Positions 32,427 to 41,849 of a stretch of 64,000 nucleotides of DNA are shown here, one piece after another. The stretch is from JASBTN01 sp965228805. GTDB lineage: Bacteria > Pseudomonadota > Alphaproteobacteria > Rhodobacterales > Rhodobacteraceae. The notes below the pieces were generated by a model. That model saw nothing but the letters and a program-made list of their open reading frames with translations, was not told the DNA's origin and did no database searches. A program made the translations under genes and the position numbers. Position 1 is the first letter of the stretch, and each line of letters starts with the position of its first letter. Location of the stretch: positions 3,658,001-3,722,000 of the forward strand of contig NZ_CBDDIE010000003.1 in NCBI RefSeq assembly GCF_965228805.1, read 5' to 3'.

Positions 32427-34448
32427 GTGGACATCGCCACCCTTCGCAAAGAGCACCCCGACCACTGGATGCGCGCCGCTGCCATCCGCGCCCTGACCCT
32501 GGACGCGGTGGCCGCCGCAAACTCCGGTCACTCCGGCATGCCGATGGGCATGGCCGACGTTGCCACCGTTCTATTCGAGAAACACCTGAAGTTCGATCCG
32601 AAAGCGCCCCGCTGGGCCGACCGCGACCGCTTCATCCTGTCGGCCGGTCACGGCTCGATGCTGATCTATTCGCTGTTGTATCTGACTGGCTACGAGGACG
32701 TCACCCTCGACCAGATCAAGAACTTCCGCCAGTGGGGCGCCATTACCGCCGGTCACCCGGAATACGGCCATGTCTCGGGTGTCGAGACCACCACCGGCCC
32801 GCTGGGTCAGGGCATCGCCAACTCGGTCGGCTTCGCCATGGCCGAGGAAATCCAGCGCGCCCGTTTCGGCAAGAAGATCGTCGATCACTACACCTATGTG
32901 ATCGCCGGCGACGGCTGCCTGATGGAAGGCATCAGCCAGGAGGCCATCGGCCTTGCGGGTCGTCACGAGCTGTCCAAGCTGGTGGTCTTCTGGGACAACA
33001 ACGACATCACCATCGACGGCAAGGTCTCGCTGTCGGACCGCACCGACCAGGTGCAGCGCTTCAAGGCCTCCGGCTGGCATGTGCAGGAGATCGACGGCCA
33101 TGATCCCATCGCCATCGACGCCGCCATCACCAAGGCCAAGTCGACCAAGAAACCCTCGATGATCGCCTGCAAGACCCACATCGCCCTGGGCCACGCCGCG
33201 CAGGACACCTCGAAGGGTCACGGCGCGCTGACCGACGCCGAACAGCTGGCCGCCGCCAAGGAAGTCTATGGCTGGACCACCGGCCCCTTCGTGGTGCCGG
33301 ACGAGATCAAGGCGCAGTGGGAGGCCATGGGCGCCCGCGGTGCCGAGGCCCGCGCCGAATGGGACGCGCGTTTCGCCGACATTTCCGAGCGCAAACAGGC
33401 CGAGTTCACCCGCGCCTACGCAGGCGACGCGCCCAAGCGCCTGTCGGCCGTGGTGCGTGCGCTGAAGAAACAGGTCTCGGACGAGCAGCCCAAGGTCGCG
33501 ACCCGCAAGTCGTCCGAGATGGCTTTGGAAGTAATCAACCCGATCATGCCGGAAACCGTGGGCGGTTCGGCCGACCTGACGGGCTCGAACAATACCAAGA
33601 CCGGCGACCTGGGTGTCTTCGACGTGGACAACCGCAAGGGTCGCTATGTCTACTGGGGCATTCGCGAACACGGCATGGCCGCCGCGATGAACGGCATGGC
33701 GCTGCACGGCGGTGTGCGCCCCTATGGTGGCACGTTCTTTGTCTTTACCGACTACGCCCGCCCCTCGATGCGCCTGGCCGCCCTCATGGGCATTCCGACC
33801 GTCTTCGTGATGACCCACGATTCGATCGGCGTCGGCGAAGACGGCCCGACCCACCAGCCGGTCGAACATCTGGCCATCTGCCGCGCGACCCCCAACAGCT
33901 ACACCTTCCGCCCGGCGGACACGGTGGAAACCGCCGAAGCCTGGGAAATCGCCCTGACCGCCAAGGACAAACCCTCGGTGCTGGCGCTGACCCGTCAGGG
34001 TCTGCCCACTGTGCGCGTCGAGCATAAGACCAAGAACCTGACAGCCCAGGGCGGTTACGTCCTGGCCGAGGCCGAAGGCAAGCGCCAGGCGATCCTGATC
34101 GCCACCGGTTCCGAAGTCGAAGTGGCCCTGAAGGCCCGCGACATCCTGCAGGACGCAGGCATCGGCACCCGCGTCGTCTCCATGCCCTGCATGGAGCTCT
34201 TCGCCGAGCAGGACGAGGCCTACCGCCGCCGCGTGCTGCCCGCGGGCCCCGTGCGCGTGGGCGTCGAAGCCGCCGTGCGTGATGGTGGCTGGGACAAGCT
34301 GCTGCTGGGTGAACGCAGCCGCGAGGCCAAGCAGGCTTTCGTCGGCATGGAAAGCTTCGGCGCCTCGGCCCCGGCGGGCACCCTGTTCGAACAGTTCGGT
34401 ATCACCGCCGAAAACGTCGCCCAGAAGGTGCGCGACCTGCTGGCGTAA
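32427..34448 (+). CDS. tkt: transketolase
   Basis: 673 residues, full length. The thiamine diphosphate motif runs from GDGCLMEGISQEA to VFWDNN; N-terminal substrate His lies in AANSGHSGMPMG, and the pyrimidine domain shows EHGMAAAMNGMALHGG with the catalytic Glu. It transfers two-carbon units in the pentose phosphate and Calvin-type pathways. The start is GTG 32427 with AAGGACG upstream. It heads a carbon-metabolism stretch with two gap genes. A clear terminator follows at 34471-34503. Confidence 0.97.
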   Translation: MDIATLRKEHPDHWMRAAAIRALTLDAVAAANSGHSGMPMGMADVATVLFEKHLKFDPKAPRWADRDRFILSAGHGSMLIYSLLYLTGYEDVTLDQIKNFRQWGAITAGHPEYGHVSGVETTTGPLGQGIANSVGFAMAEEIQRARFGKKIVDHYTYVIAGDGCLMEGISQEAIGLAGRHELSKLVVFWDNNDITIDGKVSLSDRTDQVQRFKASGWHVQEIDGHDPIAIDAAITKAKSTKKPSMIACKTHIALGHAAQDTSKGHGALTDAEQLAAAKEVYGWTTGPFVVPDEIKAQWEAMGARGAEARAEWDARFADISERKQAEFTRAYAGDAPKRLSAVVRALKKQVSDEQPKVATRKSSEMALEVINPIMPETVGGSADLTGSNNTKTGDLGVFDVDNRKGRYVYWGIREHGMAAAMNGMALHGGVRPYGGTFFVFTDYARPSMRLAALMGIPTVFVMTHDSIGVGEDGPTHQPVEHLAICRATPNSYTFRPADTVETAEAWEIALTAKDKPSVLALTRQGLPTVRVEHKTKNLTAQGGYVLAEAEGKRQAILIATGSEVEVALKARDILQDAGIGTRVVSMPCMELFAEQDEAYRRRVLPAGPVRVGVEAAVRDGGWDKLLLGERSREAKQAFVGMESFGASAPAGTLFEQFGITAENVAQKVRDLLA

Positions 34449-34470
34449 GCTGCCGCAGCCCGGAAATACG

Positions 34471-34503
34471 AAAGCCGCCGAGGGGTTCCCCCGGCGGCTT
34501 TTT
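34471..34503 (+). terminator. transketolase terminator
   Basis: AAGCCGCCG and CGGCGGCTT pair, with an inner GGGG/CCCC extension, followed by five T. It lies about 25 bases after the tkt stop. Confidence 0.88.
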
Positions 34504-34512
34504 CATGCGCGC

Positions 34513-34557
34513 AAGAGTTTTCAGAAAACTCTTGGCAAAACTCTTCTAAAGAGTTTT
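34513..34557. repeat. double perfect 9-bp hairpin
   Basis: AAGAGTTTT-CAG-AAAACTCTT, then GGC, then AAAACTCTT-CTA-AAGAGTTTT. The two hairpins are inverses of each other, so the region can also fold into one long stem. It lies between the tkt terminator and the convergent hypothetical gene, and has no T run of its own. Confidence 0.8.
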
Positions 34558-34562
34558 GGCCG

Positions 34563-35006
34563 TCAGGAGATCGGACCGCTTAGCTCCAGATCCCAATCCT
34601 TGTAATTCACGCCATTCTTGCGACACCAGAGGTGCAGCGCCTCGAACGCCTTGGCGGCCACATCCAGACGCAATTGATAGGACCGATCAGGCTGCACCCC
34701 TTTGGGCGCAGGCACACCGGCCCAGTCCATCGCCATCAAGAGATGGTGCCCGGGCATATCGGTATAGGTCGCATTCGCACCAACCATGTTGTTGTAGATC
34801 CGTCCGCCAAACCAGCGCGCCCGGCGAACTGCGTCATCTGCGTGGCGCAGACGCACATAAAGGAACCGCGCCAGTTGCCCCTCGCTCATGGCAAGGCGTT
34901 CCGGCACGCTCACCTCATTGCGCGCAGCGTCATAGGGCTGCCCCGGATGATGCTCCGCATGTTTGACCTTCGGCCCCTCGAACGGGCCTTTGAATTCGAA
35001 AACCAT
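34563..35006 (-). CDS. conserved-looking hypothetical protein
   Basis: 147 residues, soluble. Features: VFEFKGPFEGPKVKHAEHHPGQPYD at the N-terminus, a helical middle (MSEGQLARFLYVRLRHADDAVRRARWFGG) and VNYKDWDLELSG at the end. I do not recognise the family. The ATG at 35006 overlaps the stop of the DUF808 gene, so the two are coupled in one leftward operon. Confidence 0.72.
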   Translation of the reverse strand: MVFEFKGPFEGPKVKHAEHHPGQPYDAARNEVSVPERLAMSEGQLARFLYVRLRHADDAVRRARWFGGRIYNNMVGANATYTDMPGHHLLMAMDWAGVPAPKGVQPDRSYQLRLDVAAKAFEALHLWCRKNGVNYKDWDLELSGPIS

Positions 35007-35971
35007 CACGCCTTGCCCTTGAACACAGCGCCCCAGATCGGGCCGATCACCCGGGTGGCCAGCGGGATCAGCAACAGACCCAGGACAAAGCCGAACACCC
35101 CATCCAGCCCGGCGGTCACCGCCCAGCCGACAATCCCGGCCCAGCCCTCACCCACTGCATGGGCGGCGCTTTCCGCCGCGTGGTGAATGAACTCATAGAT
35201 CGGATGCCAGCCCATCTCGTGCAGCCCGTGCACGACGATATTGCCGCCCACCCACAACATCGCCGCGGTGCCCACCACGGTCAGCAGCTTCATGAACCCC
35301 GGCATGGCCTTGACGATACCCCGGCCAACCGCCCGGGTAATCCCCATCCGCCCCTTGTTCGACATCAGAAGCCCCAGGTCATCCGCCTTCACGATCAGCG
35401 CAACCGAGCCATAGACCGCCACGGTAATGCCCACCGCCACCACCGCCAGGGTCGCCGTCTTCATGTAGATGTTCGAGGGCGGAATGGCCGACAGCGCAAT
35501 GGTCATGATCTCGGCCGAGAGGATGAAATCGGTCTTGATGGCGCCTGCGACCTTGGTTTCCTCCAGGTGGGTCGGGTCGCCCTCGTCATGCTCGGCATGA
35601 TCCCAGGTGTGCTCATGTGGAAACAGCGCATGCCAGATCTTTTCCGCCCCTTCGAAACACAGGTAACTGCCCCCCAGCATCAGCAAAGGCGCGATGGCCC
35701 AGGGCGCGAAAGTGCTCAGCAGCATGGCGACGGGAAGCAGGATCAGCAGCTTGTTCTTGATCGAACCCCAGGCGATCTTGCCGACGATCGGCAGCTCGCG
35801 GTCGGCGCGGAACCCCTGCACGTATTTCGGCGTCACGGCTGCATCGTCGATCACCGCACCTGCCGCCTTGGCCCCCGCCTTGGCCGCCTGTCCCGCCACG
35901 TCGTCAATCGAGGCCGCCGCCACCTTGGCAATGCCCGCCACGTCATCCAGAAGGGCGATCAATCCGCTCAT
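35006..35971 (-). CDS. DUF808-family inner membrane protein
   Basis: 321 residues similar to E. coli YedI (DUF808): SGLIALLDDVAGIAKVAAASIDDVAGQA at the N-terminus, then KNKLLILLPVAMLLSTFAPW, GGSYLCFEGAEKIWHAL, and repeated membrane helices (LLTVVGTAAMLWVGGNIVVHGL, FVLGLLLIPLATRVIGPIWG). An acidic-His loop (HEHTWDHAEHDEGD) might bind metal. Function unknown for the family. ATG 35971 has GGAG 6 bases upstream. Confidence 0.88.
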   Translation of the reverse strand: MSGLIALLDDVAGIAKVAAASIDDVAGQAAKAGAKAAGAVIDDAAVTPKYVQGFRADRELPIVGKIAWGSIKNKLLILLPVAMLLSTFAPWAIAPLLMLGGSYLCFEGAEKIWHALFPHEHTWDHAEHDEGDPTHLEETKVAGAIKTDFILSAEIMTIALSAIPPSNIYMKTATLAVVAVGITVAVYGSVALIVKADDLGLLMSNKGRMGITRAVGRGIVKAMPGFMKLLTVVGTAAMLWVGGNIVVHGLHEMGWHPIYEFIHHAAESAAHAVGEGWAGIVGWAVTAGLDGVFGFVLGLLLIPLATRVIGPIWGAVFKGKA

Positions 35972-36233
35972 TTCGTGCTCCAGTCCTGCTCGCATGCTGC
36001 TCTTGGCGGCGATCCTAACAACTCCCGCGACACGGGCAAGGGGAGGTCCGCCCGACCGCTCCCCGCCACGCGGATGGCCCGAAGGTTTGCGTTAACAGGC
36101 GATGTTTTCGCTAACAAGCTGGCGTCAAACCCGTTTTTCCGTTGGCCGCGATTTGACCAGTCGATATAGAGCCCCCAAACTGCTTCATGGGCGCCACCCA
36201 GCGATTGGCGCCACAGCCTGAGGGGAAAATCTT

Positions 36234-37235
36234 ATGACCGTCACCGTCGGCATCAACGGCTTCGGCCGCATCGGGCGCTGCACCTTGGCGCATATCGCGG
36301 CATCCGGCCGCAACGACATCCAGGTCGTCAAGGTCAACGCGACCGGCCCGATCGAAACCGCGGCCCACCTGCTGAAATACGACAGCGTGCATGGCCGCTA
36401 TCCGAACGAGATCACCGTCGACGGAAACACGATGGACATCGGCCGTGGCCCGATGCAGATGATGTCGACCTACGAGCCCCGCGAACTGGACTGGTCGGGC
36501 TGCGACGTCGTGCTGGAATGCACCGGCAAGTTCAACGACGGTCAGAAAGCCGCCGTGCACCTGGAACAGGGGGCTGGCAAGGTTCTGATCTCGGCCCCGG
36601 CGAAGAACGTCGAAAAGACCATCGTCTTCGGCGTGAACGACAAGGAGCTTGAGACCGCACACAAGATGGTCTCGAACGGGTCGTGTACCACCAACGGCCT
36701 GGCCCCGCTGGCCAAGGTGCTGAACGATGCGGTCGGCATCGAAAGCGGCGTGATGACCACGATCCACAGCTATACCGGCGACCAGCCGACCCTGGACCGC
36801 CGCCACAAGGACCTGTACCGCGCCCGCGCCGCCGCCATGGCGATGATCCCGACCTCGACCGGTGCCGCCAAGGCCCTGGGCGAAGTGCTGCCGGAACTTG
36901 CGGGCAAGCTGGATGGCACCGCCCTGCGCGTGCCGACCCCGAATGTCTCGGCCGTGGACCTGACCTTTACCGCCAAGCGCGACACGAGCGTGGAAGAGAT
37001 CAACCAGGTGATGGCCGAAGCCGCCGCCGGTCCCATGGGCCGCGTGCTGGGCTATGACCCGGAACCCAAGGTCTCGATCGACTTCAACCACACCGAGCAG
37101 AGCTCGATCTTCGCCCCCGACCAGACCAAGGTCGTCGGCGGGCGCACCGTGCGCGTTCTGGCCTGGTACGACAACGAATGGGGCTTCTCGGTCCGCATGG
37201 CCGATGTTGCCGCGCTGATGGGCCAGCTGGGCTGA
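36234..37235 (+). CDS. gap: GAPDH paralogue 1 (variant cofactor site)
   Basis: 333 residues of type I glyceraldehyde-3-phosphate dehydrogenase. Catalytic Cys151 (NGSCTTNG) and His in TIHSYTGDQPTLD are present, so it should be active. Two positions differ from the paralogue at 39645-40646: the Asp after strand beta-2 that contacts the NAD adenosine ribose is Ala36 (VNATG instead of INDLG), and the second Cys of SCTTNC is Gly155. Loss of that Asp often loosens NAD preference toward NADP, so it may serve reductive carbon flow or accept another aldehyde phosphate. Own terminator at 37257-37286. Confidence 0.93.
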   Translation: MTVTVGINGFGRIGRCTLAHIAASGRNDIQVVKVNATGPIETAAHLLKYDSVHGRYPNEITVDGNTMDIGRGPMQMMSTYEPRELDWSGCDVVLECTGKFNDGQKAAVHLEQGAGKVLISAPAKNVEKTIVFGVNDKELETAHKMVSNGSCTTNGLAPLAKVLNDAVGIESGVMTTIHSYTGDQPTLDRRHKDLYRARAAAMAMIPTSTGAAKALGEVLPELAGKLDGTALRVPTPNVSAVDLTFTAKRDTSVEEINQVMAEAAAGPMGRVLGYDPEPKVSIDFNHTEQSSIFAPDQTKVVGGRTVRVLAWYDNEWGFSVRMADVAALMGQLG

Positions 37236-37256
37236 CCCGCCGCCCCCTGAACAGCG

Positions 37257-37286
37257 AAAGCCCCGCCGGATCTGGCGGGGCTTTTT
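37257..37286 (+). terminator. gap paralogue 1 terminator
   Basis: GCCCCGCC and GGCGGGGC pair around GGATCT, preceded by AAA and followed by five T. Confidence 0.92.
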
Positions 37287-37339
37287 GAGTCCAACGAGGT
37301 GCTCCGACGCCTGCCCCCTCCAACGCATATGAGGATGGA

Positions 37340-38248
37340 TCACCCGGTGGCTCGCCGCGATGTCACCACCACGTAACTCAGAATCGTGCCCAGAATCACC
37401 GCCCCGCCGACAAAGCTCGCCACCGGAGGCACTTCGGAAAAGACCAGAAACGCCAGCAAAGGCGCGAAGGCCGCGCTGGTCATCGAGATCACCCCGACCT
37501 CCGGCGCGGTGATATGGCGGGTGGCGACCCCGATCAGCACCCGCCCGAATGGCGCGCTGAACAGCCCCATCACCGCCATGGTCAGCCAGGTCGTCATGCT
37601 ATAACTGGCCGGGGAGGCAAATGCCGCCATGGCCAGCGCCAGGAACAGCCCACCCAGTCCGATGGTCGCCATCCGGCTGACCTCGGGATAGCCGCGTTTG
37701 AGCGTGTGGTTCAGCGCAACGAATGTGACCGCCACCAGCGCAAGCCCATCGCCCAACAGGCGCGCGCCACCATCCACCCCCGGGTCAGACACCGATCCGG
37801 ACACCACGATCCCCACACCCAGCATGACACCGGCAATGGCCAGCCAGGTCGCGCGGCGCGTGACCTCACCCAGAAAGATCCGGCTGAACACAGCGGCCAG
37901 TGTGGGCGTGATGGTCAGGATCAGAAAGGTGTTCGCGACCGAGGTCAGCTTGACGCTGAAGACAAGCGAGGTTGCACTGCCAAGCATCAGAAGCCCCGAG
38001 GCAATAACTGGCCAGCCCCCGGCCCTGAGCGTTCCAACAAGGCCACGCACATCGGCGACCTGGATGACTGTCGCCAGCGAGAGCGCAGTGAACAGCCCGA
38101 ACAGAAAGGCCGTATCCACCCCGCCAACGCCCGACAGCCGAATGAAGATCGCGTCAAAGCTCATCAGGAACGCCCCGGCGAGCGCGATGAAAATCCCCGT
38201 CAGGCGCGGGTTTGCGCCGCTGCGGATCAAGGTCTGTATTTGTGCCAT
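37340..38248 (-). CDS. EamA/DMT-family transporter
   Basis: 302 residues with ten hydrophobic helices in two EamA repeats (GIFIALAGAFLMSFDAIFIRLSGVG near the N-terminus; ATWLAIAGVMLGVGIVVSGSV at the start of the second). Such permeases export metabolites or drugs; the substrate is unknown. ATG 38248 is chosen for GGAGG 6 bases upstream. It is divergent from a TetR gene, and two identical-type operators lie between them, so it is the likely regulated target. Confidence 0.88.
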   Translation of the reverse strand: MAQIQTLIRSGANPRLTGIFIALAGAFLMSFDAIFIRLSGVGGVDTAFLFGLFTALSLATVIQVADVRGLVGTLRAGGWPVIASGLLMLGSATSLVFSVKLTSVANTFLILTITPTLAAVFSRIFLGEVTRRATWLAIAGVMLGVGIVVSGSVSDPGVDGGARLLGDGLALVAVTFVALNHTLKRGYPEVSRMATIGLGGLFLALAMAAFASPASYSMTTWLTMAVMGLFSAPFGRVLIGVATRHITAPEVGVISMTSAAFAPLLAFLVFSEVPPVASFVGGAVILGTILSYVVVTSRRATG

Positions 38249-38265
38249 CTTTGGCCTCCGACAAG

Positions 38266-38334
38266 AATCATACTTATCGGTATGATTTAGGATCTCTTGC
38301 ACGCCCGTCAAGTTTTTCATACTCTCCCGTATGA
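38266..38334. promoter_or_regulatory. two TetR-type operators between divergent genes
   Basis: AATCATAC-N6-GTATGATT (38266-38287) and TTCATAC-N6-GTATGAT (38316-38335) share the core TCATAC-N6-GTATGA. The first is nearer the transporter gene, the second nearer the TetR gene, centre to centre about 49 bp. This is a clear autoregulated divergent control region. Confidence 0.82.
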
Positions 38335-38362
38335 TTTTACTCTGCAGCCAGCCAGGTCCCCC

Positions 38363-38953
38363 ATGAGCAAACTCGCAGCAAACAAGGCCGCCAAGACCCG
38401 CGCCATCATCGACGCGGCCCGGATGCAGTTCCTGACCGGCGGCTATGCCGACGCATCAATGGATGCGATAGCCAAAGCGGCGGGGGTCACGAAACAAACG
38501 GTCTATCGCTATTTCCCGTCGAAGGATAACCTGTTCGAAGCCACGCTGAAGGACATGGGCAATCGCACCCATGACCACCTGATCGACCTTGCCGCCAACC
38601 CTGACACAGCCGCCGCACTCGAAGAGTTCGCCGTTGGGTTCGTGAAGGGCCACCTGACCCAGAAGCATCTGGACACGATCCGCCTGCTGATCGCCGAGGC
38701 TCCCCGCGCGCCACACCTGCTACAGCTGTTCAACGCCATCGGCCGGGTACCCACCACCCATCAGCTGGCCACGTTCTTTGCGGACCGCTTCCACGTTGAA
38801 GATCCCGAGGTTATGGCCAACCTCTGGACGTCGATGCTGCTTACGCTGCGCCATGACGTGCTGGTCGGTTCCCCCTACCCGTCCGACGACCGCATCCGCA
38901 AGCATGCGCACAACTGCACTGCTTTCCTGCTGGCCGCGCTGGAGCAGAAATGA
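38363..38953 (+). CDS. TetR-family repressor
   Basis: 196 residues. The HTH is TRAIIDAARMQFLTGGYADASMDAIAKAAGVTKQTVYRYFPSKDNLF, a textbook TetR N-terminus; the ligand domain follows (FVKGHLTQKHLDTIRLLIAEAPRAPHL), close to TetR_C family AefR-like regulators. It should bind the paired operators just upstream and control the divergent EamA transporter and itself. ATG 38363 is supported by family alignment. Its stop overlaps the next start (ATGA). Confidence 0.9.
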   Translation: MSKLAANKAAKTRAIIDAARMQFLTGGYADASMDAIAKAAGVTKQTVYRYFPSKDNLFEATLKDMGNRTHDHLIDLAANPDTAAALEEFAVGFVKGHLTQKHLDTIRLLIAEAPRAPHLLQLFNAIGRVPTTHQLATFFADRFHVEDPEVMANLWTSMLLTLRHDVLVGSPYPSDDRIRKHAHNCTAFLLAALEQK

Positions 38954-39324
38954 CCGAGGCCCTCCATACATGCCCGTGCTGCGGCTTTCCGACCCTGGAG
39001 GCCCGCGCCGTTTTCGATATTTGCGAGATCTGCTGGTGGGAAGATGACGGGCAGGACGCCCCCTACGCCGATGAGGTCTGGGCAGGGCCGAACAAGGACT
39101 ATTCCCTGACCATGGCACGCCAGAACTTCCTGGCGCACCGGCACATGTATGACGCCGGGGAGGGCATTGATGTGGTGGAGTTTCCCGACGCGAACCGGCT
39201 GGCCCTGCTGGCCTATGTCAACAAGGTGCTCGACAGGGAGGTTGGCCTGGACCCGAAGCGGCTGGGCCAACTGCTGTCCATGCCGCAATCACCGCACCGC
39301 CCCATGCCCCGTTCAAGTCCTTGA
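38950..39324 (+). CDS. CPCC-type cysteine-rich protein
   Basis: 124 residues. The N-terminus has C-P-C-C-G (HTCPCCGFPTLE) and a second pair in FDICEICWWEDDGQD, matching the Cys_rich_CPCC family, a small zinc-ribbon-like domain. The rest is helical and acidic. ATG overlaps the TetR stop, so it is co-transcribed and under the same operators. Function is unknown; a zinc-binding accessory protein is a reasonable guess. Confidence 0.85.
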   Translation: MTEALHTCPCCGFPTLEARAVFDICEICWWEDDGQDAPYADEVWAGPNKDYSLTMARQNFLAHRHMYDAGEGIDVVEFPDANRLALLAYVNKVLDREVGLDPKRLGQLLSMPQSPHRPMPRSSP

Positions 39325-39355
39325 ACCACCGGGCACAACCTGCGATGGTCCGGCC

Positions 39356-39499
39356 ATGACGAACCAGATCGCCCTTGTGCTTGCCATCCTCGTGATCGCC
39401 TTCTTCGGCACCGATTTCCTGATCATGGATGGCTCCATGTCCCTGTTCCTGGGCAAGAAGATGCTGGAATTCACGGAATGGCTCGCCTTCTGGCGCTGA
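39356..39499 (+). CDS. 47-aa membrane protein upstream of gap
   Basis: A single hydrophobic helix (IALVLAILVIAFFGTDFLIM) then a short amphipathic part (SLFLGKKMLEFTEWLAFWR). ATG 39356 follows GGTCCGGCC, a weak site. The position directly before the main gap gene recurs, as I remember, in related genomes, where tiny frames here are sometimes mislabelled as GAPDH. No function can be given. Confidence 0.6.
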   Translation: MTNQIALVLAILVIAFFGTDFLIMDGSMSLFLGKKMLEFTEWLAFWR

Positions 39500-39644
39500 G
39501 CCCTCCCGACCTGCTCACACAGAGCTGAAACCCTGCGACCGCGACGCCTCTTGACCTTTCTGCCTTTTTGGTGTTGTTAGCGGTAACATTTCCGCCGAGA
39601 CACAGCGGGGACCGCCCCCGCACAGCCGCATGAAGGATGAGGAC

Positions 39645-40646
<1,002 letters not shown>

Positions 40647-40666
40647 TCACAGGGCATTCCAACGAC

Positions 40667-40694
40667 AAAAGGCCCGCCAACTGGCGGGCCTTTT
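40667..40694. terminator. bidirectional terminator between gap and coaD
   Basis: AAAAGGCCCGCC and GGCGGGCCTTTT pair over 12 bp with loop AACT. T runs occur on both strands, so it can end both convergent transcripts. Confidence 0.93.
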
Positions 40695-40716
40695 CGTTTG
40701 TGCGGGGGAAGAAGGC

Positions 40717-41214
40717 TCAGCCCTTGCCCAGCCGCTCCAGCAGCTGCACGCGCACCTCGGGGCTGACGAATTTCGAGATATCACCATCCAGCCGCGCAAT
40801 TTCCTTCACCAGTTTCGAGGCAATCGCCTGATACTTGGCCTCGGCCATCAGGAACACGGTCTCGACGCTGGCGTCCATCGCGCGGTTCATGCCAACCATC
40901 TGGTATTCGTATTCGAAATCCGTGACCGCGCGCAGGCCGCGCACGATGATCTGCGCGCCCACGTCATGAGCGCAGTCGATCAACAGGTTCTCAAACGGGT
41001 GGGCGACGATCTCGGTGCCGGTTTCCTCGGCCAGTTTGGCGCATTCCGCCTCGACCATGGCCACGCGTTCTTCAAGCGTGAACAGGGGGCCCTTGTCGCG
41101 GTTGATCGCCACGCCGATGACCAGACGGTCCACCAACGCGCAAGCGCGGCGGATGATATCCGTATGCCCCAGAGTGACGGGGTCAAAGGTGCCGGGGTAA
41201 AGACCGATGCGCAT
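40717..41214 (-). CDS. coaD: phosphopantetheine adenylyltransferase
   Basis: 165 residues, the normal CoaD length. Nucleotidyltransferase signature YPGTFDPVTLGHTDII with the TxGH motif, and the ISSTxxR-like region represented by FVSPEVR. It catalyses the penultimate step of coenzyme A synthesis, joining AMP to phosphopantetheine. It is monocistronic in this view. Confidence 0.97.
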   Translation of the reverse strand: MRIGLYPGTFDPVTLGHTDIIRRACALVDRLVIGVAINRDKGPLFTLEERVAMVEAECAKLAEETGTEIVAHPFENLLIDCAHDVGAQIIVRGLRAVTDFEYEYQMVGMNRAMDASVETVFLMAEAKYQAIASKLVKEIARLDGDISKFVSPEVRVQLLERLGKG

Positions 41215-41325
41215 GAAACTGCCCTCCTGACGTTTCGCGCACGCAACAATATTGCGCGCGCGATTGCAAGACCTTTCCGCAGTGCAGCGTAGTTCTACTG
41301 CGTAGCTTTTCGGGCCCGTGCGGGT

Positions 41326-41760
41326 TCAGTAGCCCATGATCATGTTCTTGAGCGCGTCCGCCTGGCTCGACAGTTCATCCAGCCGCGCCTTGACCACATC
41401 GCCGATCGACACGACGCCAACCATCTCGTCGCCATCCATCACCGGCATGTGGCGAAAGCGTCCCTCGGTCATCACCTGCAGGACCTGGATCGCGCGATCC
41501 GAGGGCGAACAGGTCACCAGTTTCGAGGTCATGAGGTTGTCGACCACGTCATCCAAGCAGGGCGTGCCACGGCTTCCCAGCTCGCGCACCACGTCACGTT
41601 CGGACAGGATGCCCGCCGGATGCACACCATCCTCGGACACGATTACGGCACCGATCCCCTTCTCGGACAAGAACGCCGCCGCGGCGGCGACCTTCGTGCC
41701 GGGTTTCACGGTCTCGACCCCGGCAAGGTCTTTGTCTTTCAGGATCTGGCTTACCAGCAT
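41326..41760 (-). CDS. CBS-domain-pair protein
   Basis: 144 residues forming two CBS motifs in tandem (VETVKPGTKVAAAAAFLSEKGIGAVIVSEDG; LVTCSPSDRAIQVLQVMTEGRFRHMPVMDGDEMVGVVSIGDVVKARL). Such stand-alone pairs bind adenine nucleotides and regulate partners; the partner here is unknown. GGAGGG lies 7 bases before the ATG. Confidence 0.92.
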   Translation of the reverse strand: MLVSQILKDKDLAGVETVKPGTKVAAAAAFLSEKGIGAVIVSEDGVHPAGILSERDVVRELGSRGTPCLDDVVDNLMTSKLVTCSPSDRAIQVLQVMTEGRFRHMPVMDGDEMVGVVSIGDVVKARLDELSSQADALKNMIMGY

Positions 41761-41849
41761 TCACATGCCCTCCTAGCATTCTTTGCGCTTGTTGGCGCGG
41801 GATATCGTGTGTTCGCGCAGGGTCAGCGTCCCCCCTATGCGGGTGGGTG

